Assembly (NCBI RefSeq): GCF_032854445.1
Contig: NC_088306.1
Span: 15,683,386 to 15,743,385, forward strand
Direction of reading: 5' to 3'
DNA: 60,000 bases
From: Liolophura sinensis
Taxonomy: Eukaryota; Mollusca; Polyplacophora; Chitonida; Chitonidae
The position numbers and the translations under genes are program-made. This document shows positions 50,001 to 59,360 of the stretch, piece by piece (position 1 is the first letter of the stretch; each line of letters begins with the position of its first letter). Under the pieces are notes generated by a model, which saw nothing but the letters and a program-made list of their open reading frames with translations, was not told the DNA's origin and did not search any database.

Positions 50001-51725
50001 TCAGTCACAGCCACTGCTTCAAGCTGCTGAGCAAGCGTTTAAACCATCAGTCACAGCCACTGCTTCAACCTGCTGAGCAAGCGTTTAAACCATCAGTCAC
50101 AGCCACAGCTTCAACCTGCTGAGCAAGCATTTAAACCATCAGTCACAGCCAGTGCTTTAACCTGCTAAGCAAGCGTTTAAACCATCAGTCAAAGCCACTG
50201 CTTTAACCTGCTGATCAAGCATTTAAACCATCAGTCACAGCCACAGCTTTAACCTGCTAAGCAAGCGTTTAAACCATCAGTCACAGCCACTGCTTCAACC
50301 TGCTGATCAAGCGTTTAAACCATCAGTCACAGCCAGTGCTTTAACCTGCTCAGCAAACGTTTAAACCATCAGTCACAGCCACAGCTTTAACCTGCTGAGC
50401 AAAAGTTTGAACCATCAGTCACAGCCACAGCTTTAACCTGCTGAGCAAGCGTTTAAACCATCAGTGACAGCCACTGCTTTAACCTGCTGAGCAAGTGTTT
50501 AAACCATCAGTCACAGCCACAGCTTTAACCTGCTAAGCAAGTGTTTAAAACATCAGTCACAGCCAGTGCTTTAACCGGCTCAGCAAGTGTTTAAACCATC
50601 AGTCACAGCCACAGCTTTAACCTGCTAAGCAAGTGTTTAAAACATCAGTCACAGCCAGTGCTCCAACCTGTTCAGACAGTGTTTAAACCATCAGTGACAG
50701 CCACTGCTTCAACCTGTTGAGCCAGTGTTTAAACCATCAGTCACAGCCAGTGCTTTAACTTTCGCAGCCAGAATTTTAACCATCTCATCCAGTCAGGGCC
50801 CAATGCACAAAGATCAACTTAAGGAAATTTTTTTTACATTACTAAGATTGTTTTCTGCTTCATTTCACAGTGGGTTCTATTTCTTACCATCGAAACTGCC
50901 TTGTGAGACTGCAAAATCAAGGAGAGATTGATACGTTTCAAGTGACGGCCGAAAGACAAAAACGCCGGAATTGAAACAATCTGGCCATCCAGCATCTGGG
51001 GCTGCTGATAATTCTTCACGGTCAAACAGTTCATCTACATTCTGTAAAACCTGAAAAACAAAGCGGTATACGCAGATCTGTAAAGTTACAACACTATCAC
51101 AAGGGAGTTACCTCCCCTTTGTTCATGTTCACTCTGTACAGGAGCACAGGAGAAAATTATGCGGAGTTTTAATATTATTACAATGTTATGAAACCTGAGG
51201 GATATACACTGCTTATGTCCTGATATAATAAATGCACACATTGACATATTTCCTAATTTAGAAACACTTTATTATTTATATGACAGGAAGCCTGTTCCCT
51301 TTAGCCTCACCCAACAACGTCTAACATCATTTATAGTGATCATTTCCTTTTCCATGCATGTCACCTTAGTGATCTCTTCTGCTATAAACAGTTATATTTT
51401 ACACTTCTTACTTCATGAAACATTAATCTTGCTGTAAATGCTCAATTTATAGCTTTATTGTGACTTTATCGCCATTATTTACTGGCATCACGCCACTATT
51501 CCAGCCAAACACAAATTACATGCACCTTCCAAAAACATGAGTATATTTACCAATGTGTCTGCATCTAAAAAGACGCATTTGTTGAACTGTGTCAGACACC
51601 AGCAGTGAAGCTTGGTGAAGGTCACATTCAGGTCAGGTCGACCCAACAGCTGCAAGTTGATTGGATCCTGGCTATCCAACAGATTTACAGATTCTACAAC
51701 ATCAAACACTTGATGCAACTGGTTC
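28667..51725 (-). CDS. GYG1: Glycogenin, last six coding exons (5' end not found)
   Basis: Minus-strand exons 51725-51551, 51050-50888, 47509-47383, 46463-46283, 38149-37580 and 29056-28667 join with GT-AG ends and matching phases into 534 residues. Glycogenin is a cytosolic GT8-family glucosyltransferase that glucosylates its own tyrosine from UDP-glucose and primes glycogen. Visible marks are DADTL (the Mn/UDP DxD motif), [10 protein letters not shown], the GDQGLLN loop, FYSYLPAF with the acceptor tyrosine region, VKPWNH, and C-terminal [19 protein letters not shown], which matches the glycogen-synthase-binding end. About 45 N-terminal residues with the first UDP-binding strand are missing. 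The total would be near 580 residues, longer than human GYG1 at about 350, because of a roughly 300-residue linker and tail. Introns hold many minisatellites. Confidence 0.95.
29057..30174. other. Glycogenin last intron, unique part
   Basis: No repeat or exon recognised. Confidence 0.45.
30175..30265 (-). other. Imperfect 36-bp hairpin in glycogenin intron
   Basis: Arms 30175-30210 and 30230-30265 with a 19-base loop; 29 of 36 positions pair strictly. In minus-strand RNA (the glycogenin sense strand) four of the seven mismatches become G-U pairs, giving 33 of 36. Size and shape recall a microRNA precursor or a small MITE; function unknown. Confidence 0.5.
30780..31235. repeat. 72-bp minisatellite in glycogenin intron
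   Basis: Six to seven units of actatagtggttaaaatggt, tgctacatgtatatatgaaa and a gctactgcagggaaagtgat part; exact 72-base steps (30855, 30927, 30999, 31071). Confidence 0.9.
31356..32380. mobile_element. Candidate TA-flanked non-autonomous DNA transposon
   Basis: The left end CTGTAAACGCCT and the right end (AGGAATTTACAG) are inverted; TA flanks both sides (31354-31355, 32381-32382). Deeper in, cgcggatttgg on the left pairs with cgaaatccgc on the right. No transposase is seen. Confidence 0.6.
31373..31425 (+). mobile_element. SINE family 2 fragment nested in the left TIR
   Basis: The words gatgtggcgttaagccatta and a cattcattc run look like the 3' end of SINE family 2. They interrupt the left terminal repeat; the right repeat lacks them. 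Confidence 0.5.
32383..33415. other. Glycogenin intron, unassigned
   Basis: Weak repetition of gagaaagtttttgc and gctatgg words at 32390-32690. Nothing else seen. Confidence 0.4.
33417..33468. repeat. Poly-C tract
   Basis: Runs of C broken by A and T. The minus (transcribed) strand is G-rich with several G runs and could form a quadruplex. Confidence 0.7.
33530..35690. repeat. 41-bp minisatellite, about 53 copies
   Basis: Unit gtgtgtattatacacatggt followed by aggcagtactgagggagagat. Each typical unit holds an odd-centred palindrome tgtgtattatacaca. Lies within the 8.5-kb intron before the last glycogenin exon. Confidence 0.95.
35871..35926. repeat. Short 17-bp triplication
   Basis: Three copies of cacatgttcatggtcgc. 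Confidence 0.8.
36370..36545. repeat. 18-bp minisatellite
   Basis: About ten copies of cttgtcaagcagcagcac. An open plus-strand frame here is a by-product of the unit length; the gene on this stretch is on the other strand. Confidence 0.9.
36546..37579. other. Glycogenin intron near the linker exon
   Basis: Unique AT-rich sequence; nothing recognised. Confidence 0.4.
37580..38149 (-). CDS. GYG1: Glycogenin linker exon (190 residues)
   Basis: Acceptor tttgtttacag, donor gtaagt, phase 0 on both sides, 570 bases. It starts NPYMTLEQ and is rich in Ser, Pro, Thr and Glu, with no recognised domain. It links the catalytic domain to the C-terminal motif. Vertebrate linkers are also variable, so low conservation is expected; the length is notable. 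Confidence 0.88.
38431..38500 (-). mobile_element. SINE family 1 fragment at edge of 53-bp array
   Basis: Tail-end sequence tgattggtgctttatgccgt to cagccagcattat, where the 53-bp array begins. Confidence 0.8.
38497..39088. repeat. 53-bp minisatellite, about 11 copies
   Basis: Units alternate between two forms (gctcatataatttaagaact and gcttatataatttaagacct), then aatcttccaatgtacag. Exact 53-base steps. Intron between the linker exon and the GT8 exons of glycogenin. Confidence 0.95.
39586..39975. mobile_element. Candidate MITE with ~30-bp imperfect TIRs
   Basis: Left end agccgagggcacactgggcc and right end in reverse agccgggtacacactaggtg share about two thirds of their bases. Length 390; no coding frame. 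Target-site duplication not clear. Confidence 0.5.
39976..41100. other. Glycogenin intron, unassigned
   Basis: No exon or repeat recognised. Confidence 0.4.
41108..41420. repeat. 27-bp minisatellite with two alternating forms
   Basis: gtacatgtacagggtttcct followed by ctgaatt alternates with a tcatctaccat form; decays to the right. Confidence 0.85.
42150..42990. repeat. ~42-bp minisatellite (85-bp dimer)
   Basis: gaaattggacatgtttacag, ccagtatagacatacatgga and a second form with catgtatacatgtta alternate; units decay rightward. Confidence 0.88.
43020..43470. repeat. Irregular ~21-bp repeat
   Basis: Words taagtcttagggtagggtct and tacatgtatactgta recur. Not a true (TTAGGG)n array. Confidence 0.75.
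43476..43713 (-). mobile_element. SINE family 1 copy
   Basis: Nearly full minus copy from ttatttattagattggtg to ctaagccattgtgctacact; tRNA-like head degraded. Confidence 0.85.
43960..44250. repeat. ~35-bp degenerate tandem repeat
   Basis: Units like acaagtcaacacagaagtct followed by gcacaaagagctgta. Confidence 0.8.
44251..45889. other. Glycogenin intron, unassigned
   Basis: No exon or array recognised. Confidence 0.4.
45890..46225. repeat. ~60-bp degenerate tandem repeat
   Basis: Units like catgaccgcacacttcagac, agaaactgtaaaacacagca and tgagtcac, adjacent to a glycogenin exon. Confidence 0.75.
46237..46251. repeat. Poly-G run of 15
   Basis: Uninterrupted G run 31 bases from the donor end of the exon 46283-46463; on the transcribed strand it is poly-C. 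Confidence 0.9.
46283..46463 (-). CDS. GYG1: Glycogenin exon, end of GT8 domain
   Basis: It encodes [20 protein letters not shown], with the conserved catalytic-site lysine of VKPW, and ends [17 protein letters not shown]. This closes the glucosyltransferase domain. Phase 0 at the donor gtgagt. Confidence 0.94.
46870..47235. repeat. 27-bp minisatellite filling a short intron
   Basis: About 13 units of ccccaggagaatccatgacc plus acaaaga. It occupies much of the 919-base intron between two glycogenin exons. Open frames on both strands follow from the unit length. Confidence 0.9.
47383..47509 (-). CDS. GYG1: Glycogenin exon with acceptor-tyrosine region
   Basis: It begins with [15 protein letters not shown], holding the catalytic aspartate of GDQG, then KHLPFIYN and FYSYLPAFT. 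The acceptor tyrosine of vertebrate glycogenin lies in the matching YSYLPAF segment. The donor gtgagt is consensus. Confidence 0.95.
47640..50760. repeat. 46-bp minisatellite with higher-order blocks, ~68 copies
   Basis: Unit cagtcacagccactgcttca, acctgctgagcaagcgttta, aaccat. A block marked by aaaccaccagccactgcttc appears at 48121, 49179 and 49725, each followed by the same series of variants. It fills over 90% of the intron between exons 47383-47509 and 50888-51050. Confidence 0.95.
50888..51050 (-). CDS. GYG1: Glycogenin exon, GT8 domain middle
   Basis: It starts [13 protein letters not shown], continuing directly from DADTL, then [15 protein letters not shown] and ends GSFD plus one base at a gtaaga donor. 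The strong family match and phase make this secure. Confidence 0.95.
51551..51725 (-). CDS. GYG1: Glycogenin exon with DxD motif (first one visible)
   Basis: The acceptor reads tttttgtttgcag and the donor gtaaat. The exon starts with the last base of a codon, then [18 protein letters not shown], then [14 protein letters not shown] and ends FLDADTL. It corresponds to about residues 46-104 of vertebrate glycogenin. Confidence 0.93.
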
Positions 51726-51841
51726 CTGCAAACAAAAAGCAAACAGACAAAAGTTTAATTTTACTATTTAGAAATTTAAGACTCTAAAATACGAAGTTCA
51801 CTGGGCAGTAATGACCAGCCTACTAACAAAACAAAGAGCAT

Positions 51842-52030
51842 TACTTATTCGTTTATTTGATTGGTGTTTTATGCCGTACTCAAGAATATTTCACTTATAA
51901 AGACCACAGCCAGCATTATGGTGGAAGGAAACCGGATAGAGCCTGGCAGAAACCCAGAACCATCAGCAGGTTGATGGCAGATCTTCCCACGTACGGCTGG
52001 ACAGAAAGCCAGCATGACCTTGGCAAGAGC
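51842..52030 (-). mobile_element. SINE family 1 copy, truncated beside Tc1
   Basis: From the ttcgtttatttgattggtgt tail to gaaagccagcatgacctt; the tRNA head is missing. Confidence 0.85.
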
Positions 52031-52043
52031 ATACATATACATA

Positions 52044-52103
52044 CAGTCATGGAAAAAATTATTAGACCACCCTTGCTTTCTCCCATTTCTTGTTCATTTT
52101 AAA
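52044..52103 (+). repeat. Tc1 left terminal inverted repeat
   Basis: About 57-60 bases; the first 27 match the right end exactly. Contains the CAGTCATGG terminus. Confidence 0.9.
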
Positions 52104-52349
52104 ACCTTGCACAACTGAAGGAACATTTGTTTGGGCAAAGAAAGTGATGAAAACAGAAATAGTTCATAAGGGTTTTATTTAAGAGGTGATATCTATCAGT
52201 TCTCTATGACTTTCTTGACAATTACCAAAATCACTTAAGTTCATACATCTGTAGATGTGGCAACTGTATTCTCAAAAACATTTTGGCATTTCATTTTTTC
52301 TCCTGTCTCCTAGTCACGTAGTCACATGACTCTCAGTCTCATACGGGAG

Positions 52350-53378
52350 TTAGTACTTGATTGCATGCCCATTGTTTTTGATGACTGCAGCCATGCACCT
52401 TGGCATGCTCTCCACCAGTTTGTTACATTGCCCTGCAGTCACAGCAGCCCATTCCTGTTGCAAAAATTCGAACAAATTTGCTTCGTTTTTGGGCTTGTGG
52501 TTCTCCATTTTGAACTTGATAATATTCCACAGGTTTTCAATTGGATTCAGATCAGGTGACTGAGCAGGCCAATTCATGGTTCGAATGTTCCGGTTCTCTA
52601 TCCAGGTTTTAACTGACCTTGCCGTGTGGCAAGGGGCATTGTCTTGTTGGAAAATCCAGTCATTCGAGCCAGGAAAGAGTTTAGCAGCTGATGGAAGAAG
52701 ACTGTTTTCAAGAGTAGCTCTGTATGTGACTTGGTTCATTCTCCCTTCACACAACTGCATCTGTCCTGTTCCACCCATACTGAAACAACCCCAGATCATC
52801 ACTGATCCACCCCCATGCTTTACAGTAGGAGCAAGGCAGTCTGGTTTGTAGGCTTCCCCAGGCTTCCTCCTAACCAGTAAGTTGGCTGGAGTAGGCATCA
52901 ACTCAAAATTGGATTCATCACTGAAGAGAACTTTAGCCCAATCATCAACAGTCCAATTCTTGTGATCCCTCGCAAAACGCAAGCGGACCTTCCGCTGCCT
53001 CTCGTTGATGAAGGGCTTCTTCCGTGCCCTGTGCGACTTTAGACCAGCTTCAAGAAGTCAGTTTCGAACTGTTCTTGCTGAACAAGTCACATTTGTTGAC
53101 AATGCCAACTCATTTCTAAGGTCTCTGGAGGTCTGACGACGATTCTTGATACAGGACTGGATGAGTGCTCGGTCATCTCGTGGGGTAGAAAGACGTTTCC
53201 TGCCTCGACCAGCTAGCAGTTTTGTAGTACCATGTTCGGCTTGCTTTTTCTTGGTGTAATGAACTGCTGTTTTAGAGATCTTCAGTTTTTTGGCCACTCG
53301 TCGCTCGCTCAATCCAGTATCCAGCTGTGCCAAGATGGCTGCCTTTCTGGCTCCACATAATTCTTTCGTTTTAGGCAT
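52350..53378 (-). pseudogene. Tc1-family DD34E transposase with one in-frame stop
   Basis: Read from ATG 53378 (MPKTKEL) to TAA 52350, the frame spans 343 codons, the normal length for a Tc1 transposase that cuts and pastes the element at TA sites. An N-terminal paired-like helix-turn-helix region (GLSERRVAKKLKISKTAVHY) precedes a GRPR-like GRGRKR segment. The DDE triad is seen in FSDES, FQQDNAPCH and NPIENLW; 34 residues separate the second D from E. The only break is TGA at 53060-53058, where an arginine is expected, in the hinge between DNA-binding and catalytic domains. The reading frame is the same on both sides. Confidence 0.92.
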
Positions 53379-53642
53379 TATGGGAGCTGACAACTACCGA
53401 GTTGTGCTGCGTCTTAATATATAAACAAGAGACCCCTATTTATGTAAGCCTACATGTAAACAGGAAACCACTCTTTATGTAAGTCTGCATGTAAATGGAA
53501 AGCATGAAATTGCCTCGCATACACCCTAGGAATACAACTGACCTTAAAGCATATCAAATACGACAAAGTATTATGGAATCAGCTGGATTTTTGTCGTATT
53601 CATTGTAATCTTCGGTTAATACACCTTTAGGGTTGCCAGGCA

Positions 53643-53701
53643 TTAAAATGAACAAGAAACCAAAGAAAATATGAGTGGTCTAATAATTTTTTCCATGACT
53701 G
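53643..53701 (-). repeat. Tc1 right terminal inverted repeat
   Basis: Inverted partner of the left end. Internal differences between the two lie only in the middle block. Confidence 0.9.
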
Positions 53702-53825
53702 TATACACACACTGACAGTAATAAAAGCATGCATGAGAGCAACGGCATGTGGTTAACGGTCCTTGTCTTTAACAAGTTGTGCCATTCAAAATGCTACTTG
53801 CTACTGAGAGGTTAGAGCAAGGAAA

Positions 53826-54026
53826 CAGGACTAGATGGCTCGGTGTTAGTATAATGTGCCTGGGTGGGGTGTTATGTCCAGTGTCTTCAGCAGCACTTTG
53901 GCGGCATGGACTCGCCCTTCCAGAAGAAGACACATTATATATACACATGCCTAATGAATCGTCATCGTCATATGACTGAAAACTTGCTAAGTACGATGTT
54001 AAACCCCAAGGATTCATTCATTCTTA
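53826..54026 (+). mobile_element. SINE family 2 copy, headless
   Basis: Body from gctcggtgttagtataatgt to acgatgttaaaccccaagga with a ttcattcatt tail. Confidence 0.65.
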
Positions 54027-54552
54027 AGGATCTACAAGGTGCAGGTTCAAACCCAATTGTGGACAGCCAATTTGAAAATCCCCTGCTCCCACTGCTTCAG
54101 TGGAAATGGGTGGCAATAAACATTTGATGGAAACCACTTAATATCTTCCACCAACATCTTGTGTATATCTGTAGGTCAAACTGGCTAATGTTGGTGGTTT
54201 ACCTTGGGCACTGCAAAACAGCCATCTACAGAGGTTGACGTAATGCCATCCTCCCTGTTGCTGACAGGCAATTTTTATCAGCGACAGGTCACAAAAAAAT
54301 TCACCTTTTGCAACAACAGGTAGGCCCAATAAGATTCCACTCATGTTTTAGACAATATCTATGCATGTCTAAGTTTGTAAAGTCTGTATTTTTACTTGGC
54401 ATTCCCATAAGCAATATGTTGTTGCAAGACTTTTTTTGGCCAAAACAAGTCAACACTCTTAGGACATCATTTAATGAACAAGGCTATCATCAACAAGTCT
54501 ATCATAGAACAGTCAACACAGAGCAGTGAATCAATCAAAAATTGAAGTGTTC

Positions 54553-54682
54553 CTCACAACTCGGGAGTCTCTCACTATTACACTTCCATTTGTAGTCCGT
54601 GAGAGTTGCTGGCCACCATCATATTAATTAAATCCTCTTGAGTACAGTGTGAAAAACCAGCCAAATAAATAAATAAATAAAA
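54553..54682 (+). mobile_element. SINE family 1, internally deleted
   Basis: gggagtctctcactatta joins to ttgctggccaccatcatat and a long (AAAT)n tail. About half of the body is absent. Confidence 0.65.
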
Positions 54683-54766
54683 TGTGCCGTTAATATTTAC
54701 TGTCCCAGCCCCTTCCCATCGCCCAAAAGTGTACAGCTTTAGGACCCCATTGCTAACTCACTTGAG

Positions 54767-54877
54767 GATTATGCATGGCATCGCAGGCGTAAAGGGGAGC
54801 AACTCAAGACACATGCATACAAATCTAAACGCGCACTGTCCGGATGCTTTTCCTTGGTTGTTTCCTGCGCATGCGTA
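54767..54877 (-). promoter_or_regulatory. Candidate first exon and NRF1-like site
   Basis: tgcgcatgcgta at 54866-54877 differs from the NRF1 palindrome by one base and sits in a small CpG-richer patch. About 100 bases downstream on the minus strand is a consensus gtgagt donor (after atgcataatcctcaa). This could be a promoter and short first exon of glycogenin, but no second exon was found between it and 51725. Confidence 0.25.
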
Positions 54878-55269
54878 CACAAGTACAGATTGAACTCCTG
54901 TAAGGAAAAACTTTTCGTTTTGATGATCAACTGTGCAAAAGAATATTGAATAAACAGGAAATGCTTCTGAATTCAAGCATTCTTGTAACACAGCAGACTG
55001 ATATTACTTTGCCAAGACGTTGATGGAAAATAATTTCGCCAAACTGAAATTATATGTTCACAAAATGCGGCAATGCATGGTGATTGGTGGTGCTAGCACA
55101 AGTTATAGACTTTCTAAAAGTTAGACTGATGGGGACAAGTAGATACCTGTAGCTGACAGGTACAAAAAAAATCTACTTGGCTCTGTCACAGGCGGTTTTA
55201 AAAAAACATTTCTACATCTGAATTTATACCTTCAGACAGTGCTTTTCTGATGTATCGTTTGCTGTAGTG

Positions 55270-55905
55270 TGTTTCTGACGTATTGTTTTAGTCAGCATGT
55301 TTACTGATGTACATGTGTTGTTTGTAGTTAGCAGATTTACTGATGTATGTATTGTTTGTAGTTAGCAAATTTACTGATGTATGTATTGTCTGCAGTCGGC
55401 AAATTTACGGATGTATGTATTGTTTGTAGTCAGCAGATTTACGGATGTATTGTTTGTAGTCAGCAGATTTACTGATGTATGTATTGTTTGTAGTTGGCAG
55501 ATTTACTGATGTATTGTTTGTAGTCGGCAGATTTACTGATGTATTGTTTGTAGTCGGCAGATTTACTGATGTATTGTTTGTAGTCGGCACATTCACTGAT
55601 GTATTGTTTGTAGTCAGCAGATTTACTGATGTATTGTTTGTAGTCAGCAGATTTACTGATGTATTGTTTGTAGTCAGCAGATATACTGATGTATGTGTTG
55701 TTTGTAGTCAGCAGATTTGCTGATGTATTGTTTGTAGTCAGCAGATTTACTGACGTAGGTTTTGTTTGTAGTGAGCAGGTTTTCTGATGTATGTATTGTT
55801 TGTAGTCAGCAGGTTTACTGATGTACAGTTTGTAGTCAGCAGGTTTACTGATGTACAGTTTGTAGTCAGCAGGTTTTCTGATGTACAGTTTGTAGTCAGC
55901 AGGTA
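55270..55905. repeat. 30-bp minisatellite, about 21 copies
   Basis: Unit gcagatttactgatgtattg followed by tttgtagtcg; the central copies are nearly identical. Confidence 0.92.
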
Positions 55906-57600
55906 TTATTTTGCTGTCTTCAGACTTTTCCTCTCATCCTTGCTAACACACACTATTTGTGTATGAGGTTTAGCAGAGCCTGGGTGTCAGATCACTTGGG
56001 CTGAACATGCTATTATTGTACATAGGTTCACATCTTGAGGTATTTCTGGCTGGTAGTTTGGTAAGATAAATCCATTAGGGCCATCCCTGGTTACAGTAAA
56101 TCTTCTAATAAATGAGTGGTGTGCCAGTGAACTATTAATATTTAGAACACATTATTTCTTACCTTGAACCCATTTTATTATTTTGCACATGAAAGATTTA
56201 ACAAGAGTACTCTATAAATGTGTATATGTATAAATATGCATTTATTACATAATACTACGAAAACATTGAAATAAATGAAAATATACATTTAATTTTTAAC
56301 ACTTCATCTTTGACATTTATATATGTCCTCTCATAACACAATATCTATGGTATGAAAACTTCAATTCAAAATTTGCTCTGTATCTGCATGTACATGTACC
56401 TGTGTACAGACCATTGAATATTTTCACAAGAGTAGCTATTAGTTACTTCTGTTTATTATGAAAACAATAATGAATATCAAGGCTCCAATACACATTGTCC
56501 ATCACACTTTAGTGGTGTACATCTTGGGTTCAATCCAACATTTAGACACTTTTCATGAGTTTATCTTTTTCTGGTCAATACCAATTCTGATTATTCGAAC
56601 ATGGCAATTAGCAAAGTTTGGCTGGCTGTTGTAACAATTTTGATGTTTGGGTCTTAAGTCTTAATACTTCACAATTACTTCAGGATAAAAGGAAACCTGT
56701 TTTTGACATAATGAGTTCAAGGTTAGTGAATGCAAGACCCTTTCTAATAGATAAGCTTGAAAGAATGATACAGATCTCATATCAAGGAGAACACATGTAT
56801 TGTTTATGTGTACACCCAAATTCTTCAATCATTTCAATCATTTATGGGGTGTAGATAAATAATTTGCTCATTTTTATGAAACTTGAATCTTTAGTTACAC
56901 AAAAACTCATTTTTAGCCTCATTTTCATAATAATTGTATGCACAAATTCCACTGAAAAAAGTGCATTGGTGGTCGTTTGAAGATTTACAATAAGCACATA
57001 TTTTATAACAAAGACACACTGCTCCACCCCTCCCTCCTCCCCCAAAACAAAAAAACAAAAAAACAAAATGGTAGAAAAACATCAACCGTGTGCTAGCAAG
57101 CAGTTACTGAGTTTAGAACAGGAGAATGTTGAACAGCACGTACAACCACACATGCTCATACTTCTGTGTTCTAAACAGGTGTTCCCTGCTTACCCTAATT
57201 GCCACATGCAGTATTGTCATGAAACAAACAACAAGTTATAACTTAACATTACAAATATATATGGGAAACTGTCAACCTGGTGAGGTAGTCAACTGCGAAG
57301 TTTACAGGGCAAACAACCAAGTCTGATCCTCAGGAGGGCACACAGCAATGTCTGTGTCCTCTATACCAGTACATGACTACCCTAATCCCTCCGACCTTTT
57401 CCCACATGAAAGGGTAAATTTCAGTACAATTTATGAACATTTTTAAGTTGATTTTGGAGACAAAACTACACTAGTTGGATTGGCCAAATTTCTGGGCTTC
57501 ACAAGAAGTATAACTTTATCAGTCTACACTCGGAATATGCTTGAATAAATTCCTTATAAACTTGTGAAAAGGTTGAATTACAAAAGTATGTGTGTACCAT
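55906..57600. other. AT-rich unassigned sequence
   Basis: No exon matching glycogenin's N-terminus and no repeat recognised. Confidence 0.4.
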
Positions 57601-57604
57601 ATAG

Positions 57605-57871
57605 ATTTACTTATTTCATTGGTGTTTTACACTGTACTCGAGAATATTTCTCTCATAGGACGGCGGCCAGCATTATGGTGGTTGGAAATTGGGCAGAGCC
57701 TGGGGAAACCCAAGACAATCCGCAGGTTGCTCGTAGACCTTCCAGCTGGATGTATGGCTGGAGAGGAAGCCAGCACGAGCTGGACTTGACTCACAGCGAC
57801 TGCATTGGTGAGAGGCTCCTGCGTCATTCCCTGCGCTAGGCACGCTAACCAACTAGGCCACGGAGGCCCCT
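57605..57871 (-). mobile_element. SINE family 1 copy, full length
   Basis: From ttacttatttcattggtgtt to ctaaccaactaggccacgga and ggcccc; both box regions recognisable. Confidence 0.9.
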
Positions 57872-58315
57872 TGTATCGTATAGAGTCTGGATAGAGGCGT
57901 TTAACAGATTCCCCATTAGTATACTACAATCTTTAAATTTCTCGAGCCTAGAATTACTAATCAAGCTGAAGCAGGTTTAACTGAGCAATTAATTTCAGTG
58001 AAACTAAATCAAAAAGGAAGAGCTTAGTGGTGACCTTGGCTGAGATGACAGCTTTCCTTGTGCTGAACAAGCCACAAAACACCTAACCAAGAGAATAAGC
58101 CTCTAAGAAAGGCACATGTGGAGCATTACCGACCACCTAAAGTGCTTTCAATAATGTGGTACTGTCCTTCAACCTTTTCAACCTCTAAAGTACTTTTTTC
58201 AGTGGAATTTATACAAGTATTGTGTACAACATATGTACAGTGGGCTTGGGGTAATGTCGGTTAATGTCGTATACAAGTATTATGAAAATGATGCTAAAAT
58301 GATTTGCTTGTGTCA
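57872..58315. other. Unassigned sequence
   Basis: Nothing recognised. Confidence 0.4.
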
Positions 58316-58366
58316 ATAAAGATTTATTTCATTGGTGTTTTATGCCACACTCAAGAATACATGTAC
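58316..58366 (-). mobile_element. SINE family 1 tail fragment
   Basis: gatttatttcattggtgttt to cactcaagaata only; a 5'-truncated copy. Confidence 0.65.
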
Positions 58367-59063
58367 TTCGCTAATAGCGATACTACAGAGGCAAGATTTA
58401 TCTTCAGAATTATTTTTCTATCATGTCCATATCCCATAGTTCCCTTAGAATGTTTAAAATATATTGGTCACAAAGGACATTGAAAGCACTGAATTAAAAG
58501 AACTATGGTACCCCATTTTTATCAGAAACATGAACTTGCGATGTACAAATATGACAAGTACGTGTACCATTTATCTTCATTTAACACTTACGTACATGTA
58601 CACTCTTACAGAATATTCTAGAATCTTGAAATCTAACCCCATTTGTATACCCCCAGAAGATGAGAAGATCAAGGGAGGTCACTGTGAATGATCCTCCCCC
58701 CACAGCAGCAGGTTGATGTCTGCCTTACTATTTTGCAAGAGACCACTGCCTGACTTCATATCACATGCTCCAGGGCTATTTATGGTCCCATGTCTCTACA
58801 GCCTGTGTAGTGTGTATTCCCCCACCTCTACTCCATCCTCTCGCTCCCTTATGTGTACTTATAGCCTGGGTAATCTGAATGTACACACACTTCCTGCTAT
58901 TCTACATATACATAAATGTGTAATCTACAAGTAGATGCATGTACAAGGATATGTACTTGTTGTCCTGGCCAATTACAACTGACAACTGCCATAGTGATTA
59001 GGCTTTAATGAAAAACAGTAATTACACTAGAATGAATGACATTAAATCCACACTGGGGGAAAA

Positions 59064-59199
59064 CTTATTTATTTTTTGATTTGATTGGTGTTTTAAGCCG
59101 TACTCAGGAAATCACTTGAGCAGAGCCCTGGAAAACCCTGGACCATCTGCACGTCGCTGACAGACCTTTCCACGGAACGCCAGAGAGGAAGCCAGCACG
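59064..59199 (-). mobile_element. SINE family 1 copy, truncated
   Basis: From acttatttattttttgattt to gccagcacgagttggg, with an internal deletion after ccgtactcagga. Confidence 0.75.
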
Positions 59200-59360
59200 A
59201 GTTGGGCAGAAAGGCCTCCATAAATTGCAGTGTATATGAACTGTCCAGCATATGTTTGTAATACTGCGTATTTTACCATACATGTTAACACCATATAGAC
59301 CTTAACTCAACACATGTATTTACAGCACTCAGGATTTGTGCAAGAAAACAAAGGGAACTT

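Larger units (their letters stand above)
52044..53701 (-). mobile_element. Tc1-family DNA transposon, full length, TA-flanked
   Basis: The element begins CAGTCATGG and ends CCATGACTG, with TA at 52042-52043 and 53702-53703 as target-site duplication. The outer 27 bases of the terminal inverted repeats are identical, followed by a diverged block and then a second identical block (tttcttgttcatttt). Length 1658. Inside, on the minus strand, is one transposase gene. It is inserted beside a truncated SINE (51842-52030). Confidence 0.93.

Noticed and set aside
47640-50760. CRISPR array
   Set aside because: Units abut with no unique spacers, in a eukaryotic intron.
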